Below the pieces are notes generated by a model. It worked only from the letters and a program-made list of their open reading frames with translations, did no database searches and was not told the DNA's origin. Of a stretch of 64,000 nucleotides of DNA, positions 37,286 through 46,965 are shown piece by piece (position 1 is the first letter of the stretch; each line of letters starts with the position of its first letter). The translations under genes and the position numbers were made by a program. The DNA lies in NCBI RefSeq assembly GCF_021398735.1, contig NZ_CP090350.1, positions 186,001 through 250,000 of the forward strand, read 5' to 3'. The stretch is from Methylobacterium oryzae. GTDB taxonomy: Bacteria > Pseudomonadota > Alphaproteobacteria > Rhizobiales > Beijerinckiaceae.

Positions 37286-38012
37286 GCCCGGCTACCGCCT
37301 CCTCGATAGCGGCGACCGGGCGCTCACGGTGGAGCTCGGCCGCGCGGTCGATCCCGCGATCAACGCGCGGGTCATCGCCCTCGACGCGGCGCTCCGTGGC
37401 GCCGGGCGCCCGGGCCTCTTGGAGACCGTGCCGACCTACCGCTCGCTCCTCGTCCTCTACGATCCGGACCTGCTGCCCCGGGCCGACCTCGCCGCGCTGA
37501 TCGCCGCGCACTGGCCGCCGCCGGACGGGGCGGCGGGCTCGCTGCGCCGCTGGCGGGTGCCGGTCCATTACGGCGGCGCGCACGGCGCCGACCTCGACGA
37601 CCTCGCCGCCGGGGCCGGGCTCAGCCCGGAGGCGGTGATCGCCCTTCATTCCGGCCGCGACTACCGCGTCTACATGATCGGCTTCGCCCCCGGCTTCGCC
37701 TATCTGGGCGGCCTCGATCCCCGGCTCTACGCGAGCCGGCGCACCGATCCCCGACCCAGGACCCCGGCGGGCAGCGTCTCGATCGGCGGGAACCAGACCG
37801 GCGTCTCGCCGCCCCTGGAGCTGCCGAGCGGCTGGCAGCTCATCGGCCGCACGCCCGCGCGCTCCTACGATCCGGGCCGGGCCGAGCCGTTCCTGTTCGC
37901 GGCCGGCGACCTGATCCGGTTCGAGCCGATCGACCGCGCCGCGTTCGACGGCCTCAGCGAGGCCGCCCGCGCCGGCGAGACCGTCGCGACCCTGGAGCGG
38001 ATCGATGCCTGA
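37278..38012 (+). CDS. pxpB: 5-oxoprolinase subunit B (KipI family)
   Basis: 244 residues. Starts at a GTG (37278) overlapping the pxpA stop by eight bases. Family signature YMIGFAPGFAYLGGLDPRLY near residue 133 and TPAGSVSIGGNQTG near 162; N-terminal GDRALTVELG. Forms the catalytic ATP-dependent complex with PxpA and PxpC; the KipI/KipA names come from Bacillus sporulation control, not relevant here. Confidence 0.9.
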   Translation: MSEPGYRLLDSGDRALTVELGRAVDPAINARVIALDAALRGAGRPGLLETVPTYRSLLVLYDPDLLPRADLAALIAAHWPPPDGAAGSLRRWRVPVHYGGAHGADLDDLAAGAGLSPEAVIALHSGRDYRVYMIGFAPGFAYLGGLDPRLYASRRTDPRPRTPAGSVSIGGNQTGVSPPLELPSGWQLIGRTPARSYDPGRAEPFLFAAGDLIRFEPIDRAAFDGLSEAARAGETVATLERIDA

Positions 38013-39039
38013 GGGACTGCGCGTCATCGCCCCCGGCCTGGCCTCGACCCTGCAGGATGCCGGGCGGCCGGGCTACCTGCGCTACGGCATCTCGGGGTCC
38101 GGCGCGATGGATCCCGACCTGCTGGCCCTGGCCAACGGCCTCGTCGGCAACCCGCTCGACGCCGCGGTGATCGAGATGGCGATGGTCGGTCCGACCCTCG
38201 CCTGCGAGACGGATATCTGCCGCGTCGCCCTCGCCGGCGCGCCCTTCGCGATGAGCCTGAACGGCCGCGCCCTCGACCCGTTCACGGCCCACGACCTGCG
38301 GCGGGGCGACCGGCTCGTCCTGGGCGGACCGCGGCAGGGCCTGCGCGCCTGCCTCGCGGTCGCCGGGGGCTTCGCCGTCGCGCCGATGCTCGGCAGCGTG
38401 GCGACGCACACCCGCACCCGCCTCGGCGGCCTCGACGGTCATCCCCTGGCCGCGGGCGACCTGCTGCCCCTCGCGGCGCCCGCGCCCCGCGACCGTCCGC
38501 TGACCCTGCCGCCGGCCCACCGGCCGACCTTCGGTGGCCCGATCCGGGTGGTGCTCGGGCCGCAGGCCGACGGCTTCACCGAGGACGGCCTGCGGACGTT
38601 CCTCTCCGAGCCCTACACCCTCACGGCGCGGGCGGACCGGATGGGCTGCCACCTCGACGGGCCGCCGATCGCCCACGCGGACGGTTTCAACATCGTCTCG
38701 GACGGGATCGTGAACGGCTCGATCCAGGTGCCCGGACACGGGCGCCCGCTGATCCTGCTGGCCGACCGCCACACCACCGGCGGCTACCCGAAGATCGCCA
38801 CCGTGATCTCGGCGGATCTCGGCCGCCTCGCGCAGGTGCGGCCGGGGGAGACGATCCGGTTCGCGGCCGTCGCCGTCGCGGAGGCCCAGGTCATCGCCCG
38901 CGCCGCGCGAAGCGCTCTGGCCGCGCGGCTGACGGCGCTGGTGCCGGCCGGCGGCGGCGATCTCGACAGCGCGTTCCTGCTGTCCTGCAACCTCGTCGGC
39001 GGCGTCGTCTCGGCGCGTGCCCCCGATCCGGCGCCCTGA
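38005..39039 (+). CDS. pxpC: 5-oxoprolinase subunit C (KipA/biotin-dependent carboxyltransferase family)
   Basis: 344 residues: VIAPGLASTLQDAGRPGYL at the N-terminus with GISGSGAMDP, the GGFAVAPMLGSVATHTR segment near residue 118 and NIVSDGIVNGSIQVPGHGRP near 233, all hallmarks of PxpC. Its ATG overlaps the pxpB stop by eight bases (ATGCCTGA), so all three subunits are translationally coupled for balanced assembly. Confidence 0.92.
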   Translation: MPEGLRVIAPGLASTLQDAGRPGYLRYGISGSGAMDPDLLALANGLVGNPLDAAVIEMAMVGPTLACETDICRVALAGAPFAMSLNGRALDPFTAHDLRRGDRLVLGGPRQGLRACLAVAGGFAVAPMLGSVATHTRTRLGGLDGHPLAAGDLLPLAAPAPRDRPLTLPPAHRPTFGGPIRVVLGPQADGFTEDGLRTFLSEPYTLTARADRMGCHLDGPPIAHADGFNIVSDGIVNGSIQVPGHGRPLILLADRHTTGGYPKIATVISADLGRLAQVRPGETIRFAAVAVAEAQVIARAARSALAARLTALVPAGGGDLDSAFLLSCNLVGGVVSARAPDPAP

Positions 39040-39076
39040 CGGCGCCGCACCTCCTCCATCCAGCAAGAGACCGTCG

Positions 39077-39490
39077 ATGCTCACGCCGTTCCACCTCGCC
39101 TACCACGTCACCGACCTCGACGCGGCGCGCCGCTTCTACGGGGGCGTCCTCGGCTGCCAGGAGGGCCGCAGCACCGAGACCTGGGTCGATTTCGACTTCT
39201 TCGGCCATCAGCTGTCGCTGCACCTGGGCGAGCCCTTCGCCACCACCCGGAGCGGGAAGGTCGGCGACCACACGGTGATGATGCCGCATCTGGGCGTGGT
39301 GCTGCCGCTCGACGCCTGGGAGGCGCTCGCCGGCCGTGTCGAGGCGGCCGGCATCGCCTTCGACATCCCGCCCGTCGTCCGCTTCGCCGGCGAGCCCGGC
39401 GAGCAGCGCACGATGTTCTTCTTCGACCCGAGCGGCAATCCGATCGAGATCAAGGGTTTCCGGGATCTGGCCGGCGTCTTCGCGCACTGA
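39077..39490 (+). CDS. VOC family protein (dioxygenase/HPPD-like fold)
   Basis: 137 residues. FHLAYHVTDLDAARRFYGGV provides the first metal-ligand His of the fold, VMMPHLGVVLP near residue 75 the second, and DPSGNPIEIKGF near 122 the third, a Glu. A metal-dependent enzyme is therefore plausible, although no reaction is assigned. It lies 37 bases after pxpC and ends that plus-strand operon. Confidence 0.8.
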   Translation: MLTPFHLAYHVTDLDAARRFYGGVLGCQEGRSTETWVDFDFFGHQLSLHLGEPFATTRSGKVGDHTVMMPHLGVVLPLDAWEALAGRVEAAGIAFDIPPVVRFAGEPGEQRTMFFFDPSGNPIEIKGFRDLAGVFAH

Positions 39491-39553
39491 GGCGCGTATC
39501 CGCGAAGCCGCCCGTCGCCGGAGCGGCGACGGGCGGCCAGGACGCGACGTCCG

Positions 39554-41149
39554 TCAGGCGCGGCGGGCGTTCCAGAAGACGAACTGGCCGTCGACCACGT
39601 CCCGAAGGTCGCGCCGGAAGGCCGTCCGGTAGAAGTACTGGCCGGTCGGCAGGTACGGCACATCGCGCATCGCGAGAGTTTGCATCCGGGCCGCGATCGC
39701 CTTGCGGGCCGCCTGGTCCGGCGCCTCGATCCAGGCCTCCCGCAGGCTCTCCAGCTCCGGCAGGTCCGGCCAGCCGAAGAAACCCTTCTCGCCGCCGCAG
39801 CGCAGGACCTGCTCCACGACCGGGTTGGCCATGTCGAGGCCGGTCCAGGTCGTGGTGAAGATGTTCCAGCCGCCCTGGTCGGGGGGCGCCTTGCTGGCGC
39901 GGCGGGTGACCAGCGTGCCCCAGTCGGAGACGACGTACTGCACATTCATCCCGAGGCGCTGGAGCAGGTCGTGCATGATCTCGCCGAGGGCGCCGAGCAC
40001 GGGGTTCTCGCTCGTCGACATGAGCACGACGCGCTCGCCCTTGTAGCCGGCCGCCACGAGGTCGCGCTTGGCCTTGGCGAGATCGCGCGGCCGGGTGAGC
40101 ACGTCGAGCCCGGCATCGGTGGCCATCGCGGTCCCCGGCGTGAACAGGCCGACATCCTTGCGCCACAGCTTGGGATCGTCGCCGGCGGCCGCCGCCATGA
40201 AGTCTGCCTGGGACAGGGCCTCGAGGACCACGCGCCGGACCGCCGGCTTGTCGAAGGGCGGGTGGAGATGATTCATCACGCCGGTGCCGAGATTGCCGAG
40301 CGGCGAGGCGAGCTGCGTCGCGATCTGCGGGTGCGCCTGAAGCGTCGGCACGAGATCGCTGATCGGGTTCTCCCACCAGTCGACCTCGCCGTTCTGAAGG
40401 GCGGCGGCCGCGGTGCCGGGATCCGGCATGACCTGCCACTCGACCCGCTCGAAATGGACACGCTTCGGCCCCGCCACCCAGGAGACCGGGCCGTTCTCCC
40501 GGGGCCGGTAGTCCGGGTTGCGGTCGTAGACCACGCGGGCGCCGACGAGCCGCTCCTTGGTGTTGAACCGGAACGGCCCGGAGCCGATCAGCTCGGGGAT
40601 CTGCTGGGCCGGGTCGGTGGCGGCTAGGCGCTCGGGCATGATGACGAGGACCGGCGGACCGAGCTTCGCCAGCGTCTCGAGCATCAGCCCGTAGGGCCGC
40701 TTCAACCGGATGACGAAGGTGCGGTCGTCCGGCGCCTCCAGGGCGTCCGTGCGCGCCATCAGGGCCTGCCCGAGGCTGTCGCGTTGCGCCCACCGCCGGA
40801 TCGACGCGACGCAGTCGCGGCCCCGCACCGGCTCGCCGTCGTGGAATCTCAGGCCCTCGCGCAGCCGGAAGGTCCAGCGCCGCCCGTCCTCCTCGACCGT
40901 GTGGCCCTCGACCATCTGCGGCTGCGGCGTGAACTGCGCGTCGAGGCCGTAGAGCTGGTCGAACACCATGAGCGCGTGGTTGCGCGTGACGTAGGCCGTG
41001 GTCGTCACCGGATCGACGATGGTGAGGTCGGATTGCGGCACGAAGCGCAGGACGCTCGCCCGGCCGCCCTAGGCCAGGGCCGGGCGGGCCGGAAGGAAGG
41101 GCGCGGCGGCCGCGACGGCGGCACCGCCGAGGAAGGTTCGTCGCAGCAT
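39554..41149 (-). pseudogene. Family-5 solute-binding protein gene interrupted by an in-frame amber codon
   Basis: Starts at 41149 with the signal peptide MLRRTFLGGAAVAAAAPFLP ending ARPALA. The very next codon (41069-41071) is TAG, and the same frame continues GGRASVLRFVPQSDLTIVDP through the FHDGEPVRGRDCVASIRRW signature to a normal C-terminus. A CAG-to-TAG change would explain it. Downstream GTG codons could restart translation, but without export. It is a paralogue of the frameshifted gene at 28793-30384, and like it ends a minus-strand operon with no cognate transporter nearby. Confidence 0.85.
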
Positions 41150-41281
41150 GGGGTCACTCCTGGCGTTCCGGGGCAGGCGGGCGGGGACGGGGGCGCCGGG
41201 CGGGATCCCTAGCGAGGATGCCTTCTGCGGGCGCGCATTCCGCAGGAACACAACCTGCAAGCGCCATTCCGCCCGGCACGG

Positions 41282-42805
41282 TCACGGGACGCGGACGGCC
41301 TCTTCGGCCCGCCGGCGCAGGGCCGCGCGGTCGATCTTGCCGGTCGAGGCGAGCGGCAGCGCCTCGACGAACCAGACCCGACGCGGGTGCTGGTAGGCCG
41401 GCGCGTGTTCGAGCGCGTAATCCTTGAGAGCGGCCTCGTCGACGGTGGCGCCGGGCCGGCGGACCACGAAGGCGACCGGCTTGGTGCCCTTGATGGCGTC
41501 GTCCACCGGCACCACGCAGGCTTGGAGCACCGCGGGGTGGCGCTCCAGCACCAGCTCGACCTCGCCCGGAAAGATGTTCTCGCCGCCGGAGACGAACATG
41601 TCGTCGGTCCGCCCGAGGAAGTAGAAGAACCCGTCCGCGTCGCGGCGGAAGACGTCGCCGGTGTCGTAGAACCCGTCCGCGGTGATCGGGACGGGCACGT
41701 CCGGCCGGTTGTGGTAGCCGAGCATGATCGCGGGGCTGCGCATCTGCAGGATCCCGGTCTCCGGGGCGTCCGGTCCGACGAGGCGCACCGCCACCTGGGG
41801 ATGCGGCACGCCGACCGACGCGACCGGCGTCGGCAGGCCGTCCGGATGGTCGCCGAACACGACCGGGCCGCCCTCGGTGGTCCCGTAGGCGTTGAGGATG
41901 CGGGCGTTCGGCAGGAGGGCGCGGATCTGCCGGGCGAGGGTGTCGTTGACCGGCGCCGAGCCCATCCGGACCGTCCGCACGCCGGTGAGGTCGGCTTCCG
42001 CGAGGAGATCCGGCTCCCGCAGCATCATGGCGATCATCGGCGGCACGGCGGTGAGCCACGTGCAGCGGTACCGGTCGATCGCCGCGATGTAGGCCCGCGC
42101 CTCGAATTGCGGCAGCAGCACCATCGTGGCGCCGGCCGCGCAGACGAGGAGCGCCAGGGCGAGCGCGTTCATGTGGTAGAGCGGCGCCGCCACGAGCAGC
42201 CGGTCGTCGCGCAGGTCCGTCTCCGCGGCGCGGGTCCGCGCCACCCAGAGGTGGCTGGCATGGCTCAGCCGCACGCCCTTCGGCCGGCCCGTCGAGCCGG
42301 ACGTGTAGAGGAACAGGGCCGCCTCGTCGGGCTCGGGCACGACCGGCACGAACGGACCGGGGTCGAGCCAGGCCGCGAAGCCCTCCGGCCCGTCATCGTC
42401 GAACCCGGCGATCCGGATATCGGGGCCGAGATGGGCCAGCAGCGCCCGGCGCGGGCCGTCGCAGAGCACGAGCCGCGCCCCGCAATCGGCGAGCACGGCG
42501 GCGATCGTGGCCGGCGGGAACTTGTGATTGACCGGGACCGGGACCACGCCGGCGCGCATCGCCCCGAGCAGCGCCGCGATCGTGTCGGGCCGGTTGGCCG
42601 CGAGGATCGCGACCCGCGCGCCGCGGGCGATCCCGCCGCGCAGCAGGCCGCGCGCGAAGGCGTCGGCCCGGGCGTCGAGGCCGGCGCGGGTCATCACGGC
42701 GGGCTCGCCATCGGGGGCGACGCCGATGATCAGCGGCCTGTCCGGCGGCCCGGACCGGTCGACGAGATCGCCGAGATTGGTCGGAGCCGTGGCCGCGCGC
42801 GTCAT
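41282..42805 (-). CDS. Acyl-CoA synthetase / AMP-dependent ligase
   Basis: 507-residue class-I adenylate-forming enzyme: ATP-binding loop LYTSGSTGRPKGVRLSH near residue 166, AYGTTEGGPV near 310, YDTGDVFRRD near 379, GGENIFPGEVE near 406 and the C-terminal lysine in ASTGKIDR near 488. It activates a carboxylic acid to its CoA thioester. It overlaps the VOC gene upstream by four bases (ATGA) and shares an operon with a thioesterase and a dehydrogenase. The acid is unknown. Confidence 0.88.
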   Translation of the reverse strand: MTRAATAPTNLGDLVDRSGPPDRPLIIGVAPDGEPAVMTRAGLDARADAFARGLLRGGIARGARVAILAANRPDTIAALLGAMRAGVVPVPVNHKFPPATIAAVLADCGARLVLCDGPRRALLAHLGPDIRIAGFDDDGPEGFAAWLDPGPFVPVVPEPDEAALFLYTSGSTGRPKGVRLSHASHLWVARTRAAETDLRDDRLLVAAPLYHMNALALALLVCAAGATMVLLPQFEARAYIAAIDRYRCTWLTAVPPMIAMMLREPDLLAEADLTGVRTVRMGSAPVNDTLARQIRALLPNARILNAYGTTEGGPVVFGDHPDGLPTPVASVGVPHPQVAVRLVGPDAPETGILQMRSPAIMLGYHNRPDVPVPITADGFYDTGDVFRRDADGFFYFLGRTDDMFVSGGENIFPGEVELVLERHPAVLQACVVPVDDAIKGTKPVAFVVRRPGATVDEAALKDYALEHAPAYQHPRRVWFVEALPLASTGKIDRAALRRRAEEAVRVP

Positions 42806-43614
42806 GGGGCCGCCCTGCACGGGAGGTTGAGGTCGAAGGTCGGCAGCGTCAGCGTGGCCGCGCCCGGCCCGTGCCGAACCCAGCCCGCCTCCGGGAGCGC
42901 GCCCGCGCGGGCTTCGAGGGCGTCGAGGCTGCGGAAGCGCAGGGTCAGGGTGGCGAAGCGGCCGGCCGGCCCCGGCGCGATCGCGACCCGCGTCTCCCCG
43001 AGCCGGAGGGTCCAGCCGTCACCCACGGCCTCGGCCGGCGCACCGCTCGCGGCGGCGTAGAGACGGGCGTCGGCATCCGGTGCCGGGCTCTCGATCTTCA
43101 GCGCGTCGATCCCCGTGAAGCCGTTCGGATGGTCGAGCCATTCGGGGCGCCAGACGAGATCCGGGGTCAGGTGCTCACAATGGTAGAGGCGCCCCGCCGG
43201 GAACCGGTCGACCGGCACCCGCACCGTGCGGAACCGGGCCGTGTCCTCGCGGCCGTCGACGGTCACGGGGCGCGTGAAGGCGACGGTCGGCCCGGCCGCG
43301 AGCCCCGCCGCGGCGAGGCGGGCATGCGTCGCGTCGGCGTCCCGGCTCGCCACGACGAGCCCGTTCAGGCCGAACGGGCTGTCCAGAACGTCCTGCCGCT
43401 GCGGACCCGTCTCGGGCAGGCCGACGAGTTCGAGGTAGGGTCCGGCCGTCATCATCAGGTGGTTGATGGAGCCCAGCGAGTGGTGGCCGCGCGGTGTCAG
43501 GCGGAAGCCGAGGGCGGCGAACAGCTCCGCCGCCTCGTCCATCCGCCGCAGCACGTTGATCACCACGTGGTCGAGGGCCCCATCCGCCGGGGCGCCGGGG
43601 GCCGGTCCGGTCAT
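42802..43614 (-). CDS. Glyoxalase-like-domain VOC protein
   Basis: 270 residues. Begins LDHVVINVLRRMDEAAELFA, typical of the glyoxalase-like domain often annotated in catabolic operons, with a second half (LYHCEHLTPDLVW near residue 142, GFTGIDALKIE near 166) forming another VOC-like unit. Overlaps both neighbours by four bases, so it is tightly coupled to the thioesterase and the ligase. Reaction unknown. Confidence 0.8.
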   Translation of the reverse strand: MTGPAPGAPADGALDHVVINVLRRMDEAAELFAALGFRLTPRGHHSLGSINHLMMTAGPYLELVGLPETGPQRQDVLDSPFGLNGLVVASRDADATHARLAAAGLAAGPTVAFTRPVTVDGREDTARFRTVRVPVDRFPAGRLYHCEHLTPDLVWRPEWLDHPNGFTGIDALKIESPAPDADARLYAAASGAPAEAVGDGWTLRLGETRVAIAPGPAGRFATLTLRFRSLDALEARAGALPEAGWVRHGPGAATLTLPTFDLNLPCRAAP

Positions 43615-44030
43615 TTCGGCGGCGCCGTCATGTAGACGCCGCGGCCGCTCGCGAGCAGGCGCCCCTCCGGGTCGAGGATCTGCGCCTCGGCCACCGAGAG
43701 CTGGTTGCCGAACTTCACCACCGTGCCGCGGCAGGTGAGATCGCCCTGCATCGCGGCCCGGTGATAATCGACCCGCAGGTCAACGGTGGGGACGCCGCGG
43801 CCGGTCTTGGAGACCAGCGCCCAGTCGGCGGTGAGATCCACGAGCGTCGCCAGGATGCCGCCGTGCACGTAGCCGCGCTCGGCGTTGACGACCCATTCCG
43901 GCCGCCACGTCGCCTTCAGCTCGATCGTCCCATCGCCGACGGCGACGACGGAGAGGCCGAGCCACTGGTGGAACGGGCCGCGCAGCAGCAGCGCCTCGAC
44001 CTGCTCCTTGGTGAGGGGGGTGTCGGACAT
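43611..44030 (-). CDS. PaaI-family hotdog thioesterase
   Basis: 139-residue hotdog-fold protein. RGYVHGGILATLVDLTADW near residue 52 carries the H-G-G-x-L-x-x-L-x-D signature of PaaI thioesterases, which hydrolyse aromatic or medium-chain acyl-CoA. The pairing with a CoA ligase in the same operon could release a stalled CoA intermediate. ATG at 44028-44030; 26 bases after the dehydrogenase gene. Confidence 0.87.
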   Translation of the reverse strand: MSDTPLTKEQVEALLLRGPFHQWLGLSVVAVGDGTIELKATWRPEWVVNAERGYVHGGILATLVDLTADWALVSKTGRGVPTVDLRVDYHRAAMQGDLTCRGTVVKFGNQLSVAEAQILDPEGRLLASGRGVYMTAPPK

Positions 44031-44056
44031 GGCTTGGGGGATCTCCTCGGGCGGTG

Positions 44057-45073
44057 TCAGGGGGTGACGACGATCTTGCCCATGACCTCGCGGTCGCGGA
44101 TCATCCGCAGGCCCTCGGCGGCCTCCTCGAGGGGCAGGAGCTTGTCGATGGTCGGCTTCAGCGTGCCGGCCTGGATCATGTCCATCAGGGCCGACAGGTT
44201 GTCGTCGTAGAAGCTGTTCGAGCCGATCACCTTGAGCTCGAAGCTCCAGATGTAGCGGAGATCCTCCTTGGGATCGTGCCCCGCGGTGGCGCCGCAGACC
44301 AGCAGCGTGCCGCCGCGCTTCAGGCACTTGAGCGAGGGCACCCAGGTGTCGCCGCCGGTGAAGTTGATCACCACGTCGACCCCGCCCTCGTAGGTCCGGC
44401 GCTGCGGCTTGCCGTACTGCTGGATCGCCCACTTGGAGAAGTCGGTCTCGCGGTAGTTGACGACGTGGTCGGCCCCGAGGGCCGTCAGCGCCGCCATCTT
44501 CTCCGCGCTGCCCGCGCAGGCGATCACCTCGGCGCCGAGCTGCTTGGCCAGCATCACGCAGCCGGTGCCGACGCCGCCGCTGGCGCCCAGGATCAGGACC
44601 TTGTCGCCGGCCTTCACGGTGTTGTGGGTGATCAGCATGCGGTGGGCCGTGCCGTAGGCCACCGGCAGGGACGCCGCGTCCGCGTAGCTCACGTCCGGCG
44701 GCATCGCGATGAGCTGGCCCGTCGAGACCCGGCAATACTCGGCCATGCCGCCGTCGAGCATCTCGCCCATCAGGCCCTTGGCCTTGTTGAGCGGGTTGAC
44801 CAGCACCCGGTCGCCGACGCGCCACTCCGCGACGCCTTCGCCGAGCTCGACGATCTGCCCGGCCATGTCGAGGCCGATCACCACCGGCATCGGCACCTTG
44901 ATGCCGGGCATGCCCTTCACGGTGAACACGTCGTGGTAGTTGAACGAGGACGCGCCGACGCGGATCAGGACCTCGCCCGGGCCGGGGGACGGCCTCGGAT
45001 AGTCGTCGACCACCTTCAGCGTGTCGATGTCGCCGTGCGCCTCCAGCACGAGCGCCTTCATCGTCTGAGCCAT
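44057..45073 (-). CDS. MDR-superfamily zinc-type alcohol dehydrogenase / quinone oxidoreductase
   Basis: 338 residues. GroES-like N-terminal domain (SFNYHDVFTVKGMPG near 44, VIGLDMAGQIVELG near 66), then a Rossmann domain with LILGASGGVGTGCVMLAKQL near 155. The four-Cys structural zinc lobe is absent, as in the quinone-oxidoreductase branch. It probably oxidises or reduces an intermediate of the ligase/thioesterase pathway with NADP(H). It lies 31 bases after the binding-protein gene. Confidence 0.85.
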   Translation of the reverse strand: MAQTMKALVLEAHGDIDTLKVVDDYPRPSPGPGEVLIRVGASSFNYHDVFTVKGMPGIKVPMPVVIGLDMAGQIVELGEGVAEWRVGDRVLVNPLNKAKGLMGEMLDGGMAEYCRVSTGQLIAMPPDVSYADAASLPVAYGTAHRMLITHNTVKAGDKVLILGASGGVGTGCVMLAKQLGAEVIACAGSAEKMAALTALGADHVVNYRETDFSKWAIQQYGKPQRRTYEGGVDVVINFTGGDTWVPSLKCLKRGGTLLVCGATAGHDPKEDLRYIWSFELKVIGSNSFYDDNLSALMDMIQAGTLKPTIDKLLPLEEAAEGLRMIRDREVMGKIVVTP

Positions 45074-45104
45074 CGTGGAAACCCTCTTCTGCAGGTCGGA
45101 AAGG

Positions 45105-46085
45105 CTATGGGATCGACTTCGACCGCTCGTAGGGGCCGGGGACCAGGGCCGTGTCCGGCAGGCTGCCCTGGACGGCGCCGACCGCCTTGAACACGTCGAA
45201 TTCCCGCTTCAGCGAGGCGATGTCGGCGGGCTCCAGGCTGACCGTGTAGATGCCGTCCCAGAGGCCCGCGTAGGCCGCGGCGTCGGCGTCGCTCAGGTTC
45301 GCGGCCGCCTTCAGGATCTTGGCCACGCCGGGCTTGTCGGCCTGGCCGAAGGCGTAGGCCTTGCGCATCGCGGCCACGACCTTGGCGGGCGCGTCCGGAT
45401 TCTGCGTCATCCAGGCGTTGCGCATCAGGCCGACGCCGAGGACCGGCGGCGCGTCCTGCTGGGTGAGGCGCCTCCACTCCTCCCGGAAGGTGCCGAGTCG
45501 GCGCAGCTTCACGTCCGGCAGGAGCGCGAGGGTCACGGTGCGCAGGGCCGCGGCGTCGATGTCCTTCTGGACGAGGAATTGCGCCAGCCGGGAATCGTTG
45601 CCGGGGACGGCCTGGTAGTCGGCGGGCTTGAGGCCGTGATTGGTCTCCAGGATCGCCGCCGCGATGGCGGCGGTGCCGCTGCCGGCCGGCGAGGTGCCGA
45701 TCTTCCTGCCTTTGAGGTCGTCCATAGTCTTGATCGGCGAGTCCTCCGGGACGACGAAGTCGAGATCGGCCACCTGGGTCGCCAGGACGATGCTCATCGG
45801 CAGCCCGTCGGCGGTGACGCTCAGCGCCGTCCCGGCGCTCGCCGCGATCGCGAAATCAATCGCCCCGGCGGCCATCGCCTTGGTCGGCGCGTTCACGTCC
45901 GGGAACTTGACGTACTCGGCCGTCAGGCCCTCCTTCTCCATGAACTTGCCGGCTTCCAGCACGGCGCCGAAGCCGAGGCTGATGCCCGAGCTCCAGTATC
46001 CGATGCGCACCGTCTCGGCGCGCGCGAGGCCGGGCAGGCCGAGTGCGCAGAGCGCGGCGGCGGCGAGGACGCGGATCCGTTTCAA
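45105..46085 (-). CDS. TauA/SsuA/NMT1-type ABC importer, periplasmic binding protein
   Basis: 326 residues. The start is a TTG (46083-46085) with CGGAGAA just upstream; no better ATG exists. A signal peptide ends near LARAET. The NMT1/SsuA fold shows RIGYWSSGISLGFGAVLEAG near residue 27, AIDFAIAASAGTALS near 75 and DLKGRKIGTSPAGSGTAAI near 123. These proteins bind sulfonates, nitrate, taurine or aromatic and heterocyclic acids. The genes downstream suggest an organic acid rather than a sulfonate, since no desulfonation enzyme is present. Confidence 0.85.
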   Translation of the reverse strand: MKRIRVLAAAALCALGLPGLARAETVRIGYWSSGISLGFGAVLEAGKFMEKEGLTAEYVKFPDVNAPTKAMAAGAIDFAIAASAGTALSVTADGLPMSIVLATQVADLDFVVPEDSPIKTMDDLKGRKIGTSPAGSGTAAIAAAILETNHGLKPADYQAVPGNDSRLAQFLVQKDIDAAALRTVTLALLPDVKLRRLGTFREEWRRLTQQDAPPVLGVGLMRNAWMTQNPDAPAKVVAAMRKAYAFGQADKPGVAKILKAAANLSDADAAAYAGLWDGIYTVSLEPADIASLKREFDVFKAVGAVQGSLPDTALVPGPYERSKSIP

Positions 46086-46149
46086 GGCGTTCTCCGGGAC
46101 GGGCGATGAGGGGTCGTGCGACGGGCGTGTCGCCGGGCGGTGCCGGCCG

Positions 46150-46965
46150 TCACGGCTGCGCCACCTTCTTCCAGGCGAACAGGCGCTGCTCGGCCGGCTT
46201 CAGGACGAGCGTCTCGAGCCCGATCATCAGGGCGACGAGGGTGAGGGTCCAGGCGAAGACCTGGTCGGTCTGGACGAGGTCGGCCGCCTGCCGCAGGCGG
46301 TAGCCGATGCCGCTGCTCGCCCCGAGCGATTCCGCCACGAGGACGACCCGCGCCCCGAAGCCGATGGCGAGGCGCGCGCCCGCGAAGAAGGCGGGCAGGA
46401 TCGTCGGCAGGTAGATCTTGGTCAGCACCTTGCGGCGCGGCATCCGGAAGGTGCGGGCGAGCTCGAGATGCTCGGCGCTGACCGTGCGCGTGCCCTGCCA
46501 GACGTTGGTCAGGATCAGCGGCATCGCGGTCATGAACACCACGAAGATCGTGGTCCAGTTCGAGAGGCCGAACCAGATCAGCGCGAAGATCGCCCAGATC
46601 GCGGAGGAGACGGTGTTGGTCACCGTCAGCACCGGCTCGAAGAAGCGCCCGAGGCGCGGGCTCGCGCCGAGCAGCAGGCCGAGCGGCAGCCCCACGAGGG
46701 CCGCGAAGGCGAGGCCGGCGCCGATCCGGCCCAGCGTGATGCCGAGATCGGCGGCGAAGCTCGGCGTGGCGACGAGGCCGAGCCACGTGTGCCAGACCCG
46801 CGCGGGGCTCGGCAGGACGAAGCTCGGCGCGTGCAGCGATCCGAGCTGCCACGCGGCCAGCGCCAGGGCGAGCAGGGCGAGCCGCTGGAGCAGCACGCCC
46901 GCCCGGCGTCCGGCGCCGGACGTCCGCGTCCGCCGGATCAGGCGCGGCGGGGTCTTCACGAGCAT
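46150..46965 (-). CDS. TauC/SsuC-type ABC importer, permease
   Basis: 271 residues with six predicted membrane helices. The cytoplasmic EAA loop is visible around ELARTFRMPRRKVLTKIYLP near residue 170, and FARVVLV-type segments end in AESLGASSGIGYRLRQAADL, typical of the SsuC/TauC family. It overlaps the ATPase gene by ten bases and precedes the binding-protein gene. ATG at 46963-46965. Confidence 0.88.
   Translation of the reverse strand: MLVKTPPRLIRRTRTSGAGRRAGVLLQRLALLALALAAWQLGSLHAPSFVLPSPARVWHTWLGLVATPSFAADLGITLGRIGAGLAFAALVGLPLGLLLGASPRLGRFFEPVLTVTNTVSSAIWAIFALIWFGLSNWTTIFVVFMTAMPLILTNVWQGTRTVSAEHLELARTFRMPRRKVLTKIYLPTILPAFFAGARLAIGFGARVVLVAESLGASSGIGYRLRQAADLVQTDQVFAWTLTLVALMIGLETLVLKPAEQRLFAWKKVAQP

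Noticed and set aside
41041..41071. Treating the part after the amber codon as a separate gene starting at a GTG
   Set aside because: There is no ribosome site and the product would be a periplasmic binding protein without a signal peptide; one interrupted gene explains it better.
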